DNA from: an uncultured Anaerolineae bacterium
GTDB taxonomy: Bacteria; Chloroflexota; Anaerolineae; Anaerolineales; Villigracilaceae
Length of the DNA stretch: 64,000 nt
Assembly (NCBI GenBank): GCA_903822545.1
Contig: CAIJPN010000068.1
Location: 1-64,000, forward strand
Direction of reading: 5' to 3'
Each line of letters opens with the position of its first letter. The first letter of the stretch is position 1. A model generated the notes under the pieces. That model saw only the letters and a program-made list of their open reading frames with translations. It had not been told where the DNA came from and searched no databases. Shown here piece after piece: positions 35,352 to 44,335 of the stretch. The position numbers and the translations under genes were made by a program.

Positions 35352-36887
35352 ATGTCCCCGAAAAAGCATGTGAGCAAACCAGGTGAGATACCACCCGAAG
35401 ATTCCAGCGAAATGGAAGAGTTTGGGCCGGAAGCTGACGATACCGATCTGTTGGCGGCAGAGGATGGCCTGGAAATTGAAGCAGATGAAGTTATTGGGCC
35501 GGTCTTCCACACGGCTTCTAATGAGCTTTCAGAAGACCCGGTGCGGCTGTACTTGCGGGAAATTGGCCAGGTGAAACTGCTCGACTCTGATCGTGAATTC
35601 CGCCTTTCGACCTTGATCGAAGCCCAGCGCATGATCCTGAGCCTGGACCGGCGGGTAACGCCCCAGGATGACGAGCGGGCAACGGCAATTTACATCGCTG
35701 CGCTGGAAGAAATGGTCATCTCATGGCGGCGGCTGGAGGAAGATGCCGGGCTGGCAAACATCCACCTTCCGGATATTGCGCTGGTGCTGGCCGAGGCCCA
35801 AACCCTGCGCAACGGCTGGGAATTGGACGCGCCCTCATACCTGCGGGCCTTTCTCGATAACGGCCAGTGGGGTACTGAAACGCTCTGGAACCGATTGGCA
35901 GGGCATGCCTTCAACCTGTTCACCGGGTTATACATCCTGCCTGCCGGGGTGGTGGATTGGCTCAAACGCTATTGCAAAGCCAAAAATTCGGCCTGTCCAT
36001 CGGCCAAAAGCCTGGAAAAACACCTGCCTCCAGAAGAAGAACTGGTTTCGGATATGCGCCTGATTTCTGTGCGTGCCGAGGATGCCAGCCATGCGCTCAT
36101 CCGCGCCAACCTGCGGCTGGTGGTGAGCGTGGCCAAGCGCTACCTGGGGCGCGGTATTTCGTTCCTGGATCTGATTCAGGAAGGCAACCTGGGGCTTTTG
36201 CGCGCTGTCAACAAGTTTGATCCGCGCCGGGGCTTTAAATTCTCCACCTACGCCACCTGGTGGATCCGGCAGTCGATTAATCGCTCTATTGCCGAGCAGG
36301 CCCGCACCATTCGCATCCCGGTACACCTGTTTGAGTCTATTACACGACTGTTGCGCATCCAGCGTTCGCTGGTGCAGCAGTATGGGCGCGAGCCAAAGAT
36401 CGACGAAATTGCGCTCGAAGCGGGATTCCTTTCAGCGGCAGATGTGCAGGCCATCTTGCGCGCCAAAGCCGAAGAGAGCGAACTTGACCCGACCATCCAG
36501 CACCGCTGGGAGCAGGCTACTTCCAAAGTGGATAAAATCCTGCGTTCGGCTGAAGAACCGGTTTCGCTCGAAGGGCCGGTCGGTGATGAGGATTCATCCC
36601 AATTGGGAGATTTTATCCAGGATGATGATGCCCTCGAGCCGATGGATGCTGCTGCGCGCGAAATGCTGCGCGAACAGGTGCAGCACGCCCTGGCAGCCCT
36701 CTCTGAACGCGAACGGCAGGTGCTGGAACTGCGCTTTGGTTTGATCGACGGCAAAGATCACACGCTGGAAGAAGTCAGCCGTTATTTCAATGTGACTCGC
36801 GAACGCATCCGGCAGATCGAAGCCAAGGCGCTGCGCAAACTGCGCCATCCCACCCGCAGCCGCAATTTGAAAGATTACCTGGCCTAA
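35352..36887 (+). CDS. rpoD: Primary RNA polymerase sigma factor (sigma-70, RpoD/SigA)
   Basis: A 511-residue sigma-70 factor. An acidic N-terminus (residues 1-50) leads to region 1.2 ([12 protein letters not shown]), then a non-conserved region, region 2 with [14 protein letters not shown], the core-binding and -10 recognition helix ([20 protein letters not shown] split over 2.3-2.4), region 3, and region 4 with the helix-turn-helix [20 protein letters not shown]. These are the hallmarks of the housekeeping factor. The ATG follows directly on the dnaG stop codon, with GGAG 8 bases before it. An insertion of about 110 residues between 1.2 and 2.1 resembles the non-conserved region of other primary sigma factors. 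Confidence 0.96.
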   Translation: MSPKKHVSKPGEIPPEDSSEMEEFGPEADDTDLLAAEDGLEIEADEVIGPVFHTASNELSEDPVRLYLREIGQVKLLDSDREFRLSTLIEAQRMILSLDRRVTPQDDERATAIYIAALEEMVISWRRLEEDAGLANIHLPDIALVLAEAQTLRNGWELDAPSYLRAFLDNGQWGTETLWNRLAGHAFNLFTGLYILPAGVVDWLKRYCKAKNSACPSAKSLEKHLPPEEELVSDMRLISVRAEDASHALIRANLRLVVSVAKRYLGRGISFLDLIQEGNLGLLRAVNKFDPRRGFKFSTYATWWIRQSINRSIAEQARTIRIPVHLFESITRLLRIQRSLVQQYGREPKIDEIALEAGFLSAADVQAILRAKAEESELDPTIQHRWEQATSKVDKILRSAEEPVSLEGPVGDEDSSQLGDFIQDDDALEPMDAAAREMLREQVQHALAALSERERQVLELRFGLIDGKDHTLEEVSRYFNVTRERIRQIEAKALRKLRHPTRSRNLKDYLA

Positions 36888-36900
36888 ATTTCACAAAAGA

Positions 36901-36959
36901 AGGGGCGGCCCGCCCTATACATAAAAAGCGCCTTTTTATGTATAGGGCGGGCCGCCCCT
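36901..36959. terminator. Perfect 27-bp hairpin after rpoD, related to family A ends
   Basis: Arms 36901-36927 and 36933-36959 match without mismatch around the loop GCGCC. Its outer part AGGGGCGGCCCGCC resembles the termini of family A elements, but the whole is only 59 bp. It lies between rpoD and the convergent lipoate ligase-like gene and can end transcription from both sides; each stem includes an A5/T5 run next to the loop. Confidence 0.75.
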
Positions 36960-36988
36960 ATCATTTTAACTCGTGAAAAAAGTAGATT

Positions 36989-37804
36989 CTAAATTCGTTT
37001 TGTCCAACCATCGTGCTCATAATGCTCGCGCAGGAGTTCTCTGGCGCGGGCATTTTCTTTTGCGGTCAGTTCCGCGGGGATAAGCTCCAGGTCAAGCTGG
37101 CGCTCGAAGGCCTGGGCCAGGGTGTCGGCGGCGGTTTGCCAGTCGATAATGCGGTTCAGGACGGTTTCGACGGTGGTGGCGCGTTCCAAAAGACGGCTGG
37201 CGGCTCGCTGGCGGGCGGAATCATCGCTGAAAATGAGCGCCTGGGTGATGCGGGTCAGGTCGCCGTAAAGCGGCAGGGAACCGTGCTGGAGCACGCCTTC
37301 TTTGCGGCGGGCCTGGGCCGAGCCGATCAGCTTTTTGCCACCCACGGTGATTTCGTAAGTCGATGGGACTTCAAAACAAACCGGGTTATTCCCCAGCTTT
37401 TCGACAGGCTCATTTTCCTGCATTTCTACTGGTAACCCCAGCTCACGCACAGCGCGGATGAGGGCGTTTGCCAGCCGCGAGTAGCTCTCCAGGATGGTTC
37501 CCGACACGCGCGGTTCATCCAGCGGGGCGGTGACGGAGTAGGTGAGTTCATCAGTGTGCAGGATGGCGCGCCCGCCGGTTGGGCGGCGGACAATTTCCCA
37601 GCCGTGTGCGGCCAGCGCGGGCAGGTTGACATCCCCGAATGGTTGGGCGTATCCCAGCGAGAGACAGGCCGGGTTCCAGGCATACAGCCTCAGGGTGGGC
37701 AGTGATTCGCCGCGCCCGGCGCTTTCAAGGATGGCTTCATCCACTGCCATGTTCCACGCGCCGCGAGCGGGCGGGGTGGTGAGCAATCTCCATTGATCGG
37801 TCAT
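36989..37804 (-). CDS. Lipoate-protein ligase A-like enzyme
   Basis: A 271-residue protein of the BPL/LplA/LipB fold. Typical blocks are NMAVDEAIL near the start, the lipoyl-AMP loop RRPTGGRAILHTDELTYSV, and the catalytic Lys region GGKKLIGSAQARRKEGVLQHGSL (split by family into KK and SAQ motifs). Such enzymes attach lipoate or octanoate to carrier domains or transfer octanoyl groups. The exact activity (LplA, LipM or LipL) is not resolved: there is no large C-terminal accessory domain. The start at 37804 lies a few bases after the stop of the DapA-like gene, so the two are in one operon. Confidence 0.82.
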   Translation of the reverse strand: MTDQWRLLTTPPARGAWNMAVDEAILESAGRGESLPTLRLYAWNPACLSLGYAQPFGDVNLPALAAHGWEIVRRPTGGRAILHTDELTYSVTAPLDEPRVSGTILESYSRLANALIRAVRELGLPVEMQENEPVEKLGNNPVCFEVPSTYEITVGGKKLIGSAQARRKEGVLQHGSLPLYGDLTRITQALIFSDDSARQRAASRLLERATTVETVLNRIIDWQTAADTLAQAFERQLDLELIPAELTAKENARARELLREHYEHDGWTKRI

Positions 37805-37808
37805 GATG

Positions 37809-38714
37809 TTAGCAGGCTTCCAACTCGCGGATGGCGGTAGCGGCGGTTTCGGGGCTGACATCTACCAGCGGAGGGCGCACGGGCCAGCGCGGCAGGTCGT
37901 GGAAGTGCGGCATGATGGCTTTGAGTATCTGCGGGAATGGCGCGTAGCGGTCGATGACTTTGCGGCGCGCGTTGAGGGCTTCCTGAGCTTCGAGCGCATC
38001 CCCACCCTGGTTGAAAATATCCCAGACCTGGCGGATGAGTGGCGAATACAGGTTTGCCATGGCAGTGATTGCTCCACCGGCGTGGTGTTCGATGGCGTGC
38101 AGGGTCAGGCCGTCGTTTCCATTCAGTACCAGCAGGTTGGGGCCAAAACGCATGCCGAGGGCAACGGCATAATCTGGGTCGCCGGTGGAGTCTTTGATGC
38201 CTGCAAATTTTTGTGGGTGTGCATCTTTGAGCCGGGCCAGCAAGTCGAGTGAAAGGCCGATGCCAGCCTGGGCTGGGATGTGGTATCCGAGCAGGTATTT
38301 GCCAGCCGGTACAGCGCGGCGGATGAGGGTATCGAACCAGGTGAATAGTCCATCGTCGCTGGCTTTGCGGAAGTAGTAAGGTGGCAGGGTGACAACGCCA
38401 TTGAATCCGAGTTTGAAGGCGGCGCGGGTGAGTTCGATGGCATCTTCCAGGCTGGGGGAGCCGGTTCCGGCCAGCAGTTGGAAATTGGGGTAGGTGTGGC
38501 GCACATCCCGCGCGGCGCGCAGGATGATTTCGCGCTCTTTGACGCCAAAGGATGGGCCTTCGCCGGTTGTGCCGAAGAGCAGCGCGCCGTGGCAGCCCCG
38601 GGATGCGAGGAAGCTCAGGTAGGGCAAGACCGCAGCGGGGTCGACAGAAAAATCAGCTTTGAGGGGGGTCAATGCGGCAGCGTAGACGCCGGCAAGTGGG
38701 TGGAGGTGAGTCAT
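37809..38714 (-). CDS. DapA/NanA-family class I aldolase
   Basis: A 301-residue TIM-barrel lyase of the dihydrodipicolinate synthase/N-acetylneuraminate lyase family. It has the GTTGEGPSF motif near residue 48, the catalytic Tyr in LLGYHIPAQAG, and the Schiff-base Lys in GIKDSTGD. These residues are shared by DapA and several sugar-acid aldolases. The neighbourhood (phosphoesterase, lipoate ligase) does not contain other lysine genes, so dapA should not be assumed. The start at 38714 has AGGAC upstream and lies 16 bases after the phosphoesterase stop. Confidence 0.82.
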   Translation of the reverse strand: MTHLHPLAGVYAAALTPLKADFSVDPAAVLPYLSFLASRGCHGALLFGTTGEGPSFGVKEREIILRAARDVRHTYPNFQLLAGTGSPSLEDAIELTRAAFKLGFNGVVTLPPYYFRKASDDGLFTWFDTLIRRAVPAGKYLLGYHIPAQAGIGLSLDLLARLKDAHPQKFAGIKDSTGDPDYAVALGMRFGPNLLVLNGNDGLTLHAIEHHAGGAITAMANLYSPLIRQVWDIFNQGGDALEAQEALNARRKVIDRYAPFPQILKAIMPHFHDLPRWPVRPPLVDVSPETAATAIRELEAC

Positions 38715-38730
38715 CTTTTTGTCCTGTTGG

Positions 38731-39354
38731 TTATGGGTTGATTTCAAGGATGCGCGAGGGGTAGATATTGATTATTTCGGTGTCGTAATAAGTGGTGAAG
38801 TGTGGCTGGATGTTTTGCCGGTAGAAGATGGTGTGTCCATGCAGCATGTAGCGCGGGCGCGCCATACGGATGAGCCAGTTGAGGGCTTTGAGACCCTGGT
38901 GGGCGGGGTCGTCATCATCGTGGATGCCGTAGGCGGGGGAGTGGGTGATGAGCAGGTCGAGTTTGCGGCCATATTTGAGCTGGTTCCACCAGATGGTGGG
39001 CAGGAGTTGCATGGCGCGCCTGTACATTTGCTCCTGACTGTATTGGTTGGGTGAGTTGGGATGATAAACGATACTTCCACCCAGCCCGGCAAGCAGCAGC
39101 CCCTGGGAGTAGGCAACAGACATATCGAGATTAAATCCGCCTTCGGCGCGCGAGCGATTATCGAGATCGTGCCGGGGGTCATGGTTGCCCGGGACGTAGA
39201 ACATGGGGATGTTAAGCACTGTCACCAGGAACTCGAGGTAGGTATAGGGCAGATCACCGCAACCGATTATCATGCGCACATCTGGGTAGTTTTCGCGCAC
39301 GTTGGTTGAGTATAGCCGTTCGACAATCTGGTCACTGACAGCGAGGATTTTCAT
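38731..39354 (-). CDS. Cytosolic metallophosphoesterase
   Basis: A 207-residue compact calcineurin-like phosphoesterase. Its sites are AVSDQ (D plus a Gln where His is usual), GCGDLPYTYLEF, PGNHDPRHD, ITHSP and HGHT, so most of the dinuclear metal shell is conserved, with the first DxH motif reading DxI (SDQI). It has no signal peptide. The start at 39354 begins at MKILAVSDQ, as in other family members, and removes 26 upstream residues. It is the first gene of an operon with the DapA-like aldolase and the ligase. Confidence 0.78.
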   Translation of the reverse strand: MKILAVSDQIVERLYSTNVRENYPDVRMIIGCGDLPYTYLEFLVTVLNIPMFYVPGNHDPRHDLDNRSRAEGGFNLDMSVAYSQGLLLAGLGGSIVYHPNSPNQYSQEQMYRRAMQLLPTIWWNQLKYGRKLDLLITHSPAYGIHDDDDPAHQGLKALNWLIRMARPRYMLHGHTIFYRQNIQPHFTTYYDTEIINIYPSRILEINP

Positions 39355-39445
39355 GCTGGTTTTGAATTGTAAGGGATAGCGGGATTTGATGCAATGTGCC
39401 AATCGTGGTCGAACATTACCAATGATGGACAAATCTATGGGTTTA

Positions 39446-39475
39446 TTGTCATTCGGGATAAGGATAGGCTATAAT
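39446..39475 (+). promoter_or_regulatory. Sigma-70-type promoter for the kinase operon
   Basis: TTGTCA (39446-39451), an 18-base spacer and TATAAT (39470-39475). Transcription would start near 39482, giving a leader of about 45 bases before the kinase ATG at 39528. This is the best promoter match in the window. Confidence 0.7.
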
Positions 39476-39527
39476 TTATTAATGTTCATCCGGGTACTCT
39501 TTCATATCATAAACACTTTACAGGGTT

Positions 39528-41411
39528 ATGGAAACTCAAATTATTAATGACCCTGGAGACCTGCCAGGCCGACAAAGCTCAGGTCAATTACAACCAGGAA
39601 CTAATCTGGTAAATCGGTATTTAATCCAGGATGTGGTTGGGATTGGCGGTATGGGCTCGGTATATCGTGCTCGCGACCTGCACTTCCCCAATGTTATCAA
39701 ACTGGTGGCGGTTAAGGAGATGATAAATCAGGCTCCTGACCCGTTGGTGCGGCAAACCATCGTGTCGAATTTTGAGCGGGAGGCCAACATCCTGGCAACG
39801 CTCAGTCATCCGGCCATTCCACGCATTTATGATTATTTTTCGCTTGATAATCGCTCTTACCTGGTACTGGAATTTATCGGTGGGCACGATCTGGAAGTGA
39901 TCATCAGCCAGACGGAGGGTTTCCTGCCCGAAGAGCAGGTGCTGGCTTGGGCCATTGAGCTGTGCGATGTGATGTCGTTTTTGCACAATCACAAGCCTGA
40001 TCCAATCATCTTCCGTGACCTGAAACCATCCAATGTGATGATCAACCAGCACAATCACGTCATCTTGATCGACTTTGGCATCGCCAAAGTTTTCCAAAGC
40101 GGTCAGAAAGGGACGATGATCGGCACCGAAGGCTATTCGCCGCCGGAGCAATATCGTGGCGAGGCTTCTGTCCAGGCAGATATCTACGCCCTGGGGGCAT
40201 CGCTCCATCACATTGTGACCAAGCGCGATCCGCGCCTTGAACCGCCCTTCTCGTTCAATGAGCGCCCGGTTCGCAAGATCAACCCCAATGTTTCTGCCGA
40301 GCTTGAATCCGTCATCAACATTGCGCTGCAATACACGCCCTCAGACCGTTTCAAATCGGTGGAAGATTTCAAACAAGCGCTGATCGCGGCTGGGCGTAAA
40401 ACTGGCCTGCTGAATCGCATCAACGTTGGCCCATCGGTAATTGTGCAGGGAAACGATATAAAACCGCTGTGGGTCTTCAAGTGCGAAGATGAAATTCGTG
40501 GTACGCCAGCTTATCATAATGGCAGTTTGTTTGTTGGCTGTTACGATAACAACCTGTACGCGTTGGACGCTGCCGAAGGCAAATTCCAGTGGAAATATGC
40601 CACCGATGGCGGAGTTGTCAGCCGTCCGGCAGTTTTTGAAGAATCCCTGTTCTTTGGCTCCGAAGACAAACTGGTACACGCTGTTAATATGCGTTCTGGC
40701 AAAGTGGTATGGACTTATGCTACCGATGGGCGTGTGCGTTCCTCCCCGCGGATTGCTGATGGGCATGTCTTTGTCGGCTCTGATGACCGTATGCTCCATG
40801 CCATCAACCTTGCCACCGGGCGACGCGCCTGGACCGTTGACGCGGGCGGTGAAGTGCGTTCCACCCCCTTTGTCACCCCGGACCTCATTTATTTTGGCGC
40901 AGAAAGCGGAGATTTCATCTGCGCCAACTTCAATGGGAACATCAAATGGCGTTTCAAAGCCAAACGCTCACTGACATCTTCTCCGTGGGTTTACAAAGAT
41001 ACGGTTTTTGTCAGTTCAGTGGACAATCACCTGTACGCATTGGACGCCAAAAGCGGCTGGGCCGTTTGGCGCTTCCGCATGGATAAACCTTCCATATCAT
41101 CTCCCGCAGTGGCCGATGATATGGTGTTTGTTGGTTGTTCTGATGCCCACATCTATGCGGTAGATGCGCGCTCATCCAAAGAAATCTGGCGATTCAAAAC
41201 AGAACACCAGGTAAATGGTTCTCCCGTACTATATAAAGATGCCCTGTATTGTGGTTCCATTGATGGGAATCTGTACTGCATTGAATATAAAACAGGTCGT
41301 ATGCGCTGGAAATTCAACACCAAAGGCCCAATCACCGGAACGCCGGTTGTATACGACGATATTATCTACGTTGGTTCCAACGATCATTTAGTTTATGCGT
41401 TGCTCGCCTGA
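39528..41411 (+). CDS. Ser/Thr protein kinase fused to an eight-blade PQQ-type beta-propeller
   Basis: A 627-residue protein. Kinase domain about 30-285: glycine loop GIGGMGSVYRA, ATP-binding Lys63 in AVKEM, catalytic loop FRDLKPSN (Phe in place of the His of HRD), DFG in LIDFGIAK near 181, and PPEQYRG for APE. Residues 305-627 hold eight PQQ-like blades, each beginning with a GTPAYHNG- or SSPAVADD-type strand and ending near LYALDA. No membrane segment lies between the parts, so the propeller is probably cytosolic, unlike most receptor kinases. It is the first gene of a cassette with PP2C, J-vWA and FHA genes. The propeller may sense a ligand or dock substrates. Confidence 0.9.
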   Translation: METQIINDPGDLPGRQSSGQLQPGTNLVNRYLIQDVVGIGGMGSVYRARDLHFPNVIKLVAVKEMINQAPDPLVRQTIVSNFEREANILATLSHPAIPRIYDYFSLDNRSYLVLEFIGGHDLEVIISQTEGFLPEEQVLAWAIELCDVMSFLHNHKPDPIIFRDLKPSNVMINQHNHVILIDFGIAKVFQSGQKGTMIGTEGYSPPEQYRGEASVQADIYALGASLHHIVTKRDPRLEPPFSFNERPVRKINPNVSAELESVINIALQYTPSDRFKSVEDFKQALIAAGRKTGLLNRINVGPSVIVQGNDIKPLWVFKCEDEIRGTPAYHNGSLFVGCYDNNLYALDAAEGKFQWKYATDGGVVSRPAVFEESLFFGSEDKLVHAVNMRSGKVVWTYATDGRVRSSPRIADGHVFVGSDDRMLHAINLATGRRAWTVDAGGEVRSTPFVTPDLIYFGAESGDFICANFNGNIKWRFKAKRSLTSSPWVYKDTVFVSSVDNHLYALDAKSGWAVWRFRMDKPSISSPAVADDMVFVGCSDAHIYAVDARSSKEIWRFKTEHQVNGSPVLYKDALYCGSIDGNLYCIEYKTGRMRWKFNTKGPITGTPVVYDDIIYVGSNDHLVYALLA

Positions 41412-41429
41412 ACGCAAGGAGTAAAAGCC

Positions 41430-42341
41430 ATGATGGATTTCATCAAAAACCTCTTTGGCGGGAAGAAAGAACCCCCCAAGCGTTCTGCCATTGACAACGT
41501 TATCACTGCGCCCTTGTCCGAAGCCCAGCTTCAGTCGATTAAAGCCACTGCTAGCGCACGTTTTGAACCAGTGCAGTTGATCGTGGCGAGTGGACAATCG
41601 GTGGGCCGGCAGCGCGAACTAAACGAAGACAGCCTGTTCACCCTGGCATCCACCATTGCCGGGAATAGCGGCAACCCGCCTTTTGGGCTGTTCATCATCG
41701 CTGATGGCATGGGGGGGCATCAATATGGCGAAGTCGCCAGCAATACTGCCATCCGCAGCATTTCGGGCTATGTGCTGAACAAATTCCATGGTTCATTCTT
41801 TGCCATGCCCAGTGTGCCGTTGGAAGAATCACTGCAAGAGATTCTGATGGGTGCCATCATGGATGCCCAGCGCCGGGTTTTGCAAGAAGCCCCCGGCAGT
41901 GGAACCACCGCTACATCGGCGCTGGTTGTAGGCCAGCAGTTAACAATCGGCCACGTGGGCGACAGCCGGGCATACGCCATTTATCCCGATCACCGCATCG
42001 AACTGCTCACACGCGATCACTCGCTGGTGCGACGGCTGGAAGAACTCGGGCAGATCACTGCATCTGAAGCGGCGGTTCACCCCCAGCGTAATGTGCTCTA
42101 TCGCGCCCTTGGGCAGGGTGAAAGCCTCGAGCCAGATATTGTCACCATGCCTTTCCCGGTAGGAGGCTATTTAATGATCTGCTCTGATGGGTTATGGGGC
42201 GTACTTTCAGACGATGAAATCTCTAAAATCGTACTCGGTGCGCCAGATATTCAACGCGCTTGCCAGGAGTTGGTGGCAGCCGCCAACAATGCAGGTGGGC
42301 CAGATAATATCAGTGTCATTATTGCGCGTATGCTCAGCTAA
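41430..42341 (+). CDS. PP2C-family Ser/Thr protein phosphatase
   Basis: A 303-residue cytosolic PP2C. All metal-site motifs are present: RELNEDS, ADGMGGH, GDSRAYA, SDGLWGV and GGPDNISV. An N-terminal extension of about 50 residues (KNLFGGKKEPPKRSAIDN region) precedes the domain. AAGGAG stands 9 bases before the ATG, 19 bases after the kinase stop. It most likely reverses the phosphorylation made by the neighbouring kinase. It has no membrane segment. Confidence 0.92.
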   Translation: MMDFIKNLFGGKKEPPKRSAIDNVITAPLSEAQLQSIKATASARFEPVQLIVASGQSVGRQRELNEDSLFTLASTIAGNSGNPPFGLFIIADGMGGHQYGEVASNTAIRSISGYVLNKFHGSFFAMPSVPLEESLQEILMGAIMDAQRRVLQEAPGSGTTATSALVVGQQLTIGHVGDSRAYAIYPDHRIELLTRDHSLVRRLEELGQITASEAAVHPQRNVLYRALGQGESLEPDIVTMPFPVGGYLMICSDGLWGVLSDDEISKIVLGAPDIQRACQELVAAANNAGGPDNISVIIARMLS

Positions 42342-42349
42342 GGTTACGC

Positions 42350-43831
42350 ATGGCAAAACGGCCTAATTTGTATGTACTCCTGGGTATCCTCCGGTCAGCC
42401 AGTCAGGAGGAAATCCGGCATGCCTATTTGAAGGCCGTTAAAAAACTACATCCTGATAAAAACGGGCCGGGCGCAACCGAGATGTTCCTGGATGTGCAGG
42501 AAGCTTATGAAACCCTGGCAGATCCAGATCGCCGCGCTGCGTATGATGCTACCCTCCCGAAAGAAAAAGAAAACGAATCATCCATCCCATTTAATTGCGA
42601 GGTTGTTCTTAGCCGTTCTTACGTGCCTCGCATGAGGGATACTCAACTGGTTTATGCGCTGGTCAAACTGGCTCCATCGGTTGAGTTTGGACAGCAGGTG
42701 ATTGCGCCGACCCTGAATGTTTGCCTGGCCATTGATTGTTCCACGTCAATGAAAGGCGAGAAGCTGGATATTGTTAAGAGCACGGCTATCGCGCTGCTGC
42801 GCAAGCTGCGCCCGCAAGATTTTTTCTCGGTGGTCACATTCAGCGATCGGGCCGAAGTGTTGATCCCGGCCACGCGGCAGGTGGATATCCGGCGTTCTGA
42901 AATCAAGATACAGATGCTGAACACGTATGGGGGAACTGAGATTTTGCGAGGGCTGGAAGCAGCCTATCGCGAAGTCCAGCAATATGCCAGCTCAAAGTAT
43001 GTCAATCACATTATCTTGCTCACAGATGGGCAGACGTATGGTGATGAAGAAGCCTGCTATCATCTGGCAGATCTGGCTATCAAGAACAATATTGGCATTA
43101 CCGGTATGGGGCTTGGGGCAGAGTGGAATGATGTTTTTCTCGATCAACTTTCGGGGATCGCTGGCAGCAGCGCCATTTTTGTGGCCCAACCGCAGGATAT
43201 TTACAGGTTGCTGACCGAAAAGTTTAACAAACTTGGGAAGGTATGTGCTGAAACGGTAACCTTTGATTACCAGCTTCATGCCGATATTGAACTAAACTAT
43301 GCCTTTCGCCTGTCTCCGAATTCGAATGCGCTGCCGATTGAAACGCCGATCCAGTTTGGTTCAATTTTGCGAGATGAACCATTCAGCCTGTTGATGGAGT
43401 TACGGATTTTGCCCAAGGCCATTTTAAAGGCTCGTTCTGTGTCGGTACTGAGTGGGCATATCAAAATCTTGGCGGCCAATCTCTCATCCCCGGTGCCGCT
43501 GATCCCAATTAATATTGCCATGCCGGTTTCGACAGAGATTTCCCAAGATTCGCCGCCAGACGTGATTGTAAAAGCGCTTTCCAAACTGACCCTGTATCGG
43601 ATGCAGGAGCGCGCCCGCCTGGAAGTGAATGAAGGAAAGTTTGAAGAGGCTGCAGAGCATTTAAAAACGCTGGCAACCCGCCTTTTGGCCCAGGGGGAAC
43701 GCGCGCTGGCACAAACAGTGTTGCTTGAAGCTGAAAATATTACGCAGAAGAAGGCATTTTCTGAGAATGGCGAAAAACAGCTTAAATATGGCACCAGATC
43801 ACTCCTCATGCCAGGAAATATGCCAAAATGA
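42350..43831 (+). CDS. J-domain/von Willebrand factor A fusion protein
   Basis: A 493-residue protein. Residues 1-70 are a DnaJ-type J domain: NLYVLLGILRSASQEEIRHA and the HPD motif in KLHPDKN, followed by FLDVQEAYETLADPDRR. After a linker, a vWA domain of about 120-300 has an intact MIDAS: DCSTS near 128, the Thr in GGTEIL near 195 and TDGQTYGD near 225. The C-terminal 180 residues are beta-rich then helical, without a known name. The J domain implies contact with an Hsp70 partner; vWA domains act in metal-dependent protein assembly. It sits between the phosphatase and FHA genes and overlaps the FHA gene start by ATGA. Confidence 0.87.
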   Translation: MAKRPNLYVLLGILRSASQEEIRHAYLKAVKKLHPDKNGPGATEMFLDVQEAYETLADPDRRAAYDATLPKEKENESSIPFNCEVVLSRSYVPRMRDTQLVYALVKLAPSVEFGQQVIAPTLNVCLAIDCSTSMKGEKLDIVKSTAIALLRKLRPQDFFSVVTFSDRAEVLIPATRQVDIRRSEIKIQMLNTYGGTEILRGLEAAYREVQQYASSKYVNHIILLTDGQTYGDEEACYHLADLAIKNNIGITGMGLGAEWNDVFLDQLSGIAGSSAIFVAQPQDIYRLLTEKFNKLGKVCAETVTFDYQLHADIELNYAFRLSPNSNALPIETPIQFGSILRDEPFSLLMELRILPKAILKARSVSVLSGHIKILAANLSSPVPLIPINIAMPVSTEISQDSPPDVIVKALSKLTLYRMQERARLEVNEGKFEEAAEHLKTLATRLLAQGERALAQTVLLEAENITQKKAFSENGEKQLKYGTRSLLMPGNMPK

Positions 43832-44325
43832 ATGTATGTCCCAATTGCAATCATAAAGAATTAACTGGCACCATCTTTTGCAGTGAATGTGGTGCACAGT
43901 TGATCGCTGGTTCTCGGAATGAGACATCTCCGGCGGGTGTGCCGATTGATGAAAAGCCAACTACTCCAATGTCTGCGACCCCGTTTGGGGGCAATTCCTG
44001 GATTTCCCTCCAGCTTGTGGAGACCGGTGAATTGTTGCCCCTGAATGAAGCAAATGAGTTCACGATGGGACGCGCCAGTGAAAACCAGCCGATCATGCCT
44101 GATGTTGATTTGACGTCTTGCAAGGCTTATGAAAATGGAGTTTCACGGCTGCATGCCGTGATCAGGCGTTCCAAGGATAACCGTGTCAGCATCATGGATT
44201 TGGGATCTTCCAACGGTACGTATGTTAACGGAATTCGTATCAGCCCAAATATTCACCAGGTTATTCGAAATGGTGATGTTGTTTCAGTAGGTAAATTGAA
44301 ATTCCAGGTGATCTTAATCAAATAA
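43828..44325 (+). CDS. Zinc-ribbon/FHA domain protein
   Basis: A 165-residue protein. The N-terminal zinc ribbon has two CxxC knuckles (CPNC and CSEC). Residues 60-160 form a forkhead-associated domain with FTMGRASE, GVSRLHAVIRR and DLGSSNGTYVNG, including the Arg and Ser that bind phosphothreonine. It should read phosphorylation made by the kinase of the same operon. Its start overlaps the stop of the J-vWA gene, which implies translational coupling and a matched amount. Confidence 0.9.
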   Translation: MNVCPNCNHKELTGTIFCSECGAQLIAGSRNETSPAGVPIDEKPTTPMSATPFGGNSWISLQLVETGELLPLNEANEFTMGRASENQPIMPDVDLTSCKAYENGVSRLHAVIRRSKDNRVSIMDLGSSNGTYVNGIRISPNIHQVIRNGDVVSVGKLKFQVILIK

Positions 44326-44335
44326 CAGGTGTCGA

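Noticed and set aside
37809-38714. Assignment as dapA (lysine biosynthesis)
   Set aside because: The motifs are shared with several aldolases of the same family and no lysine genes are nearby.
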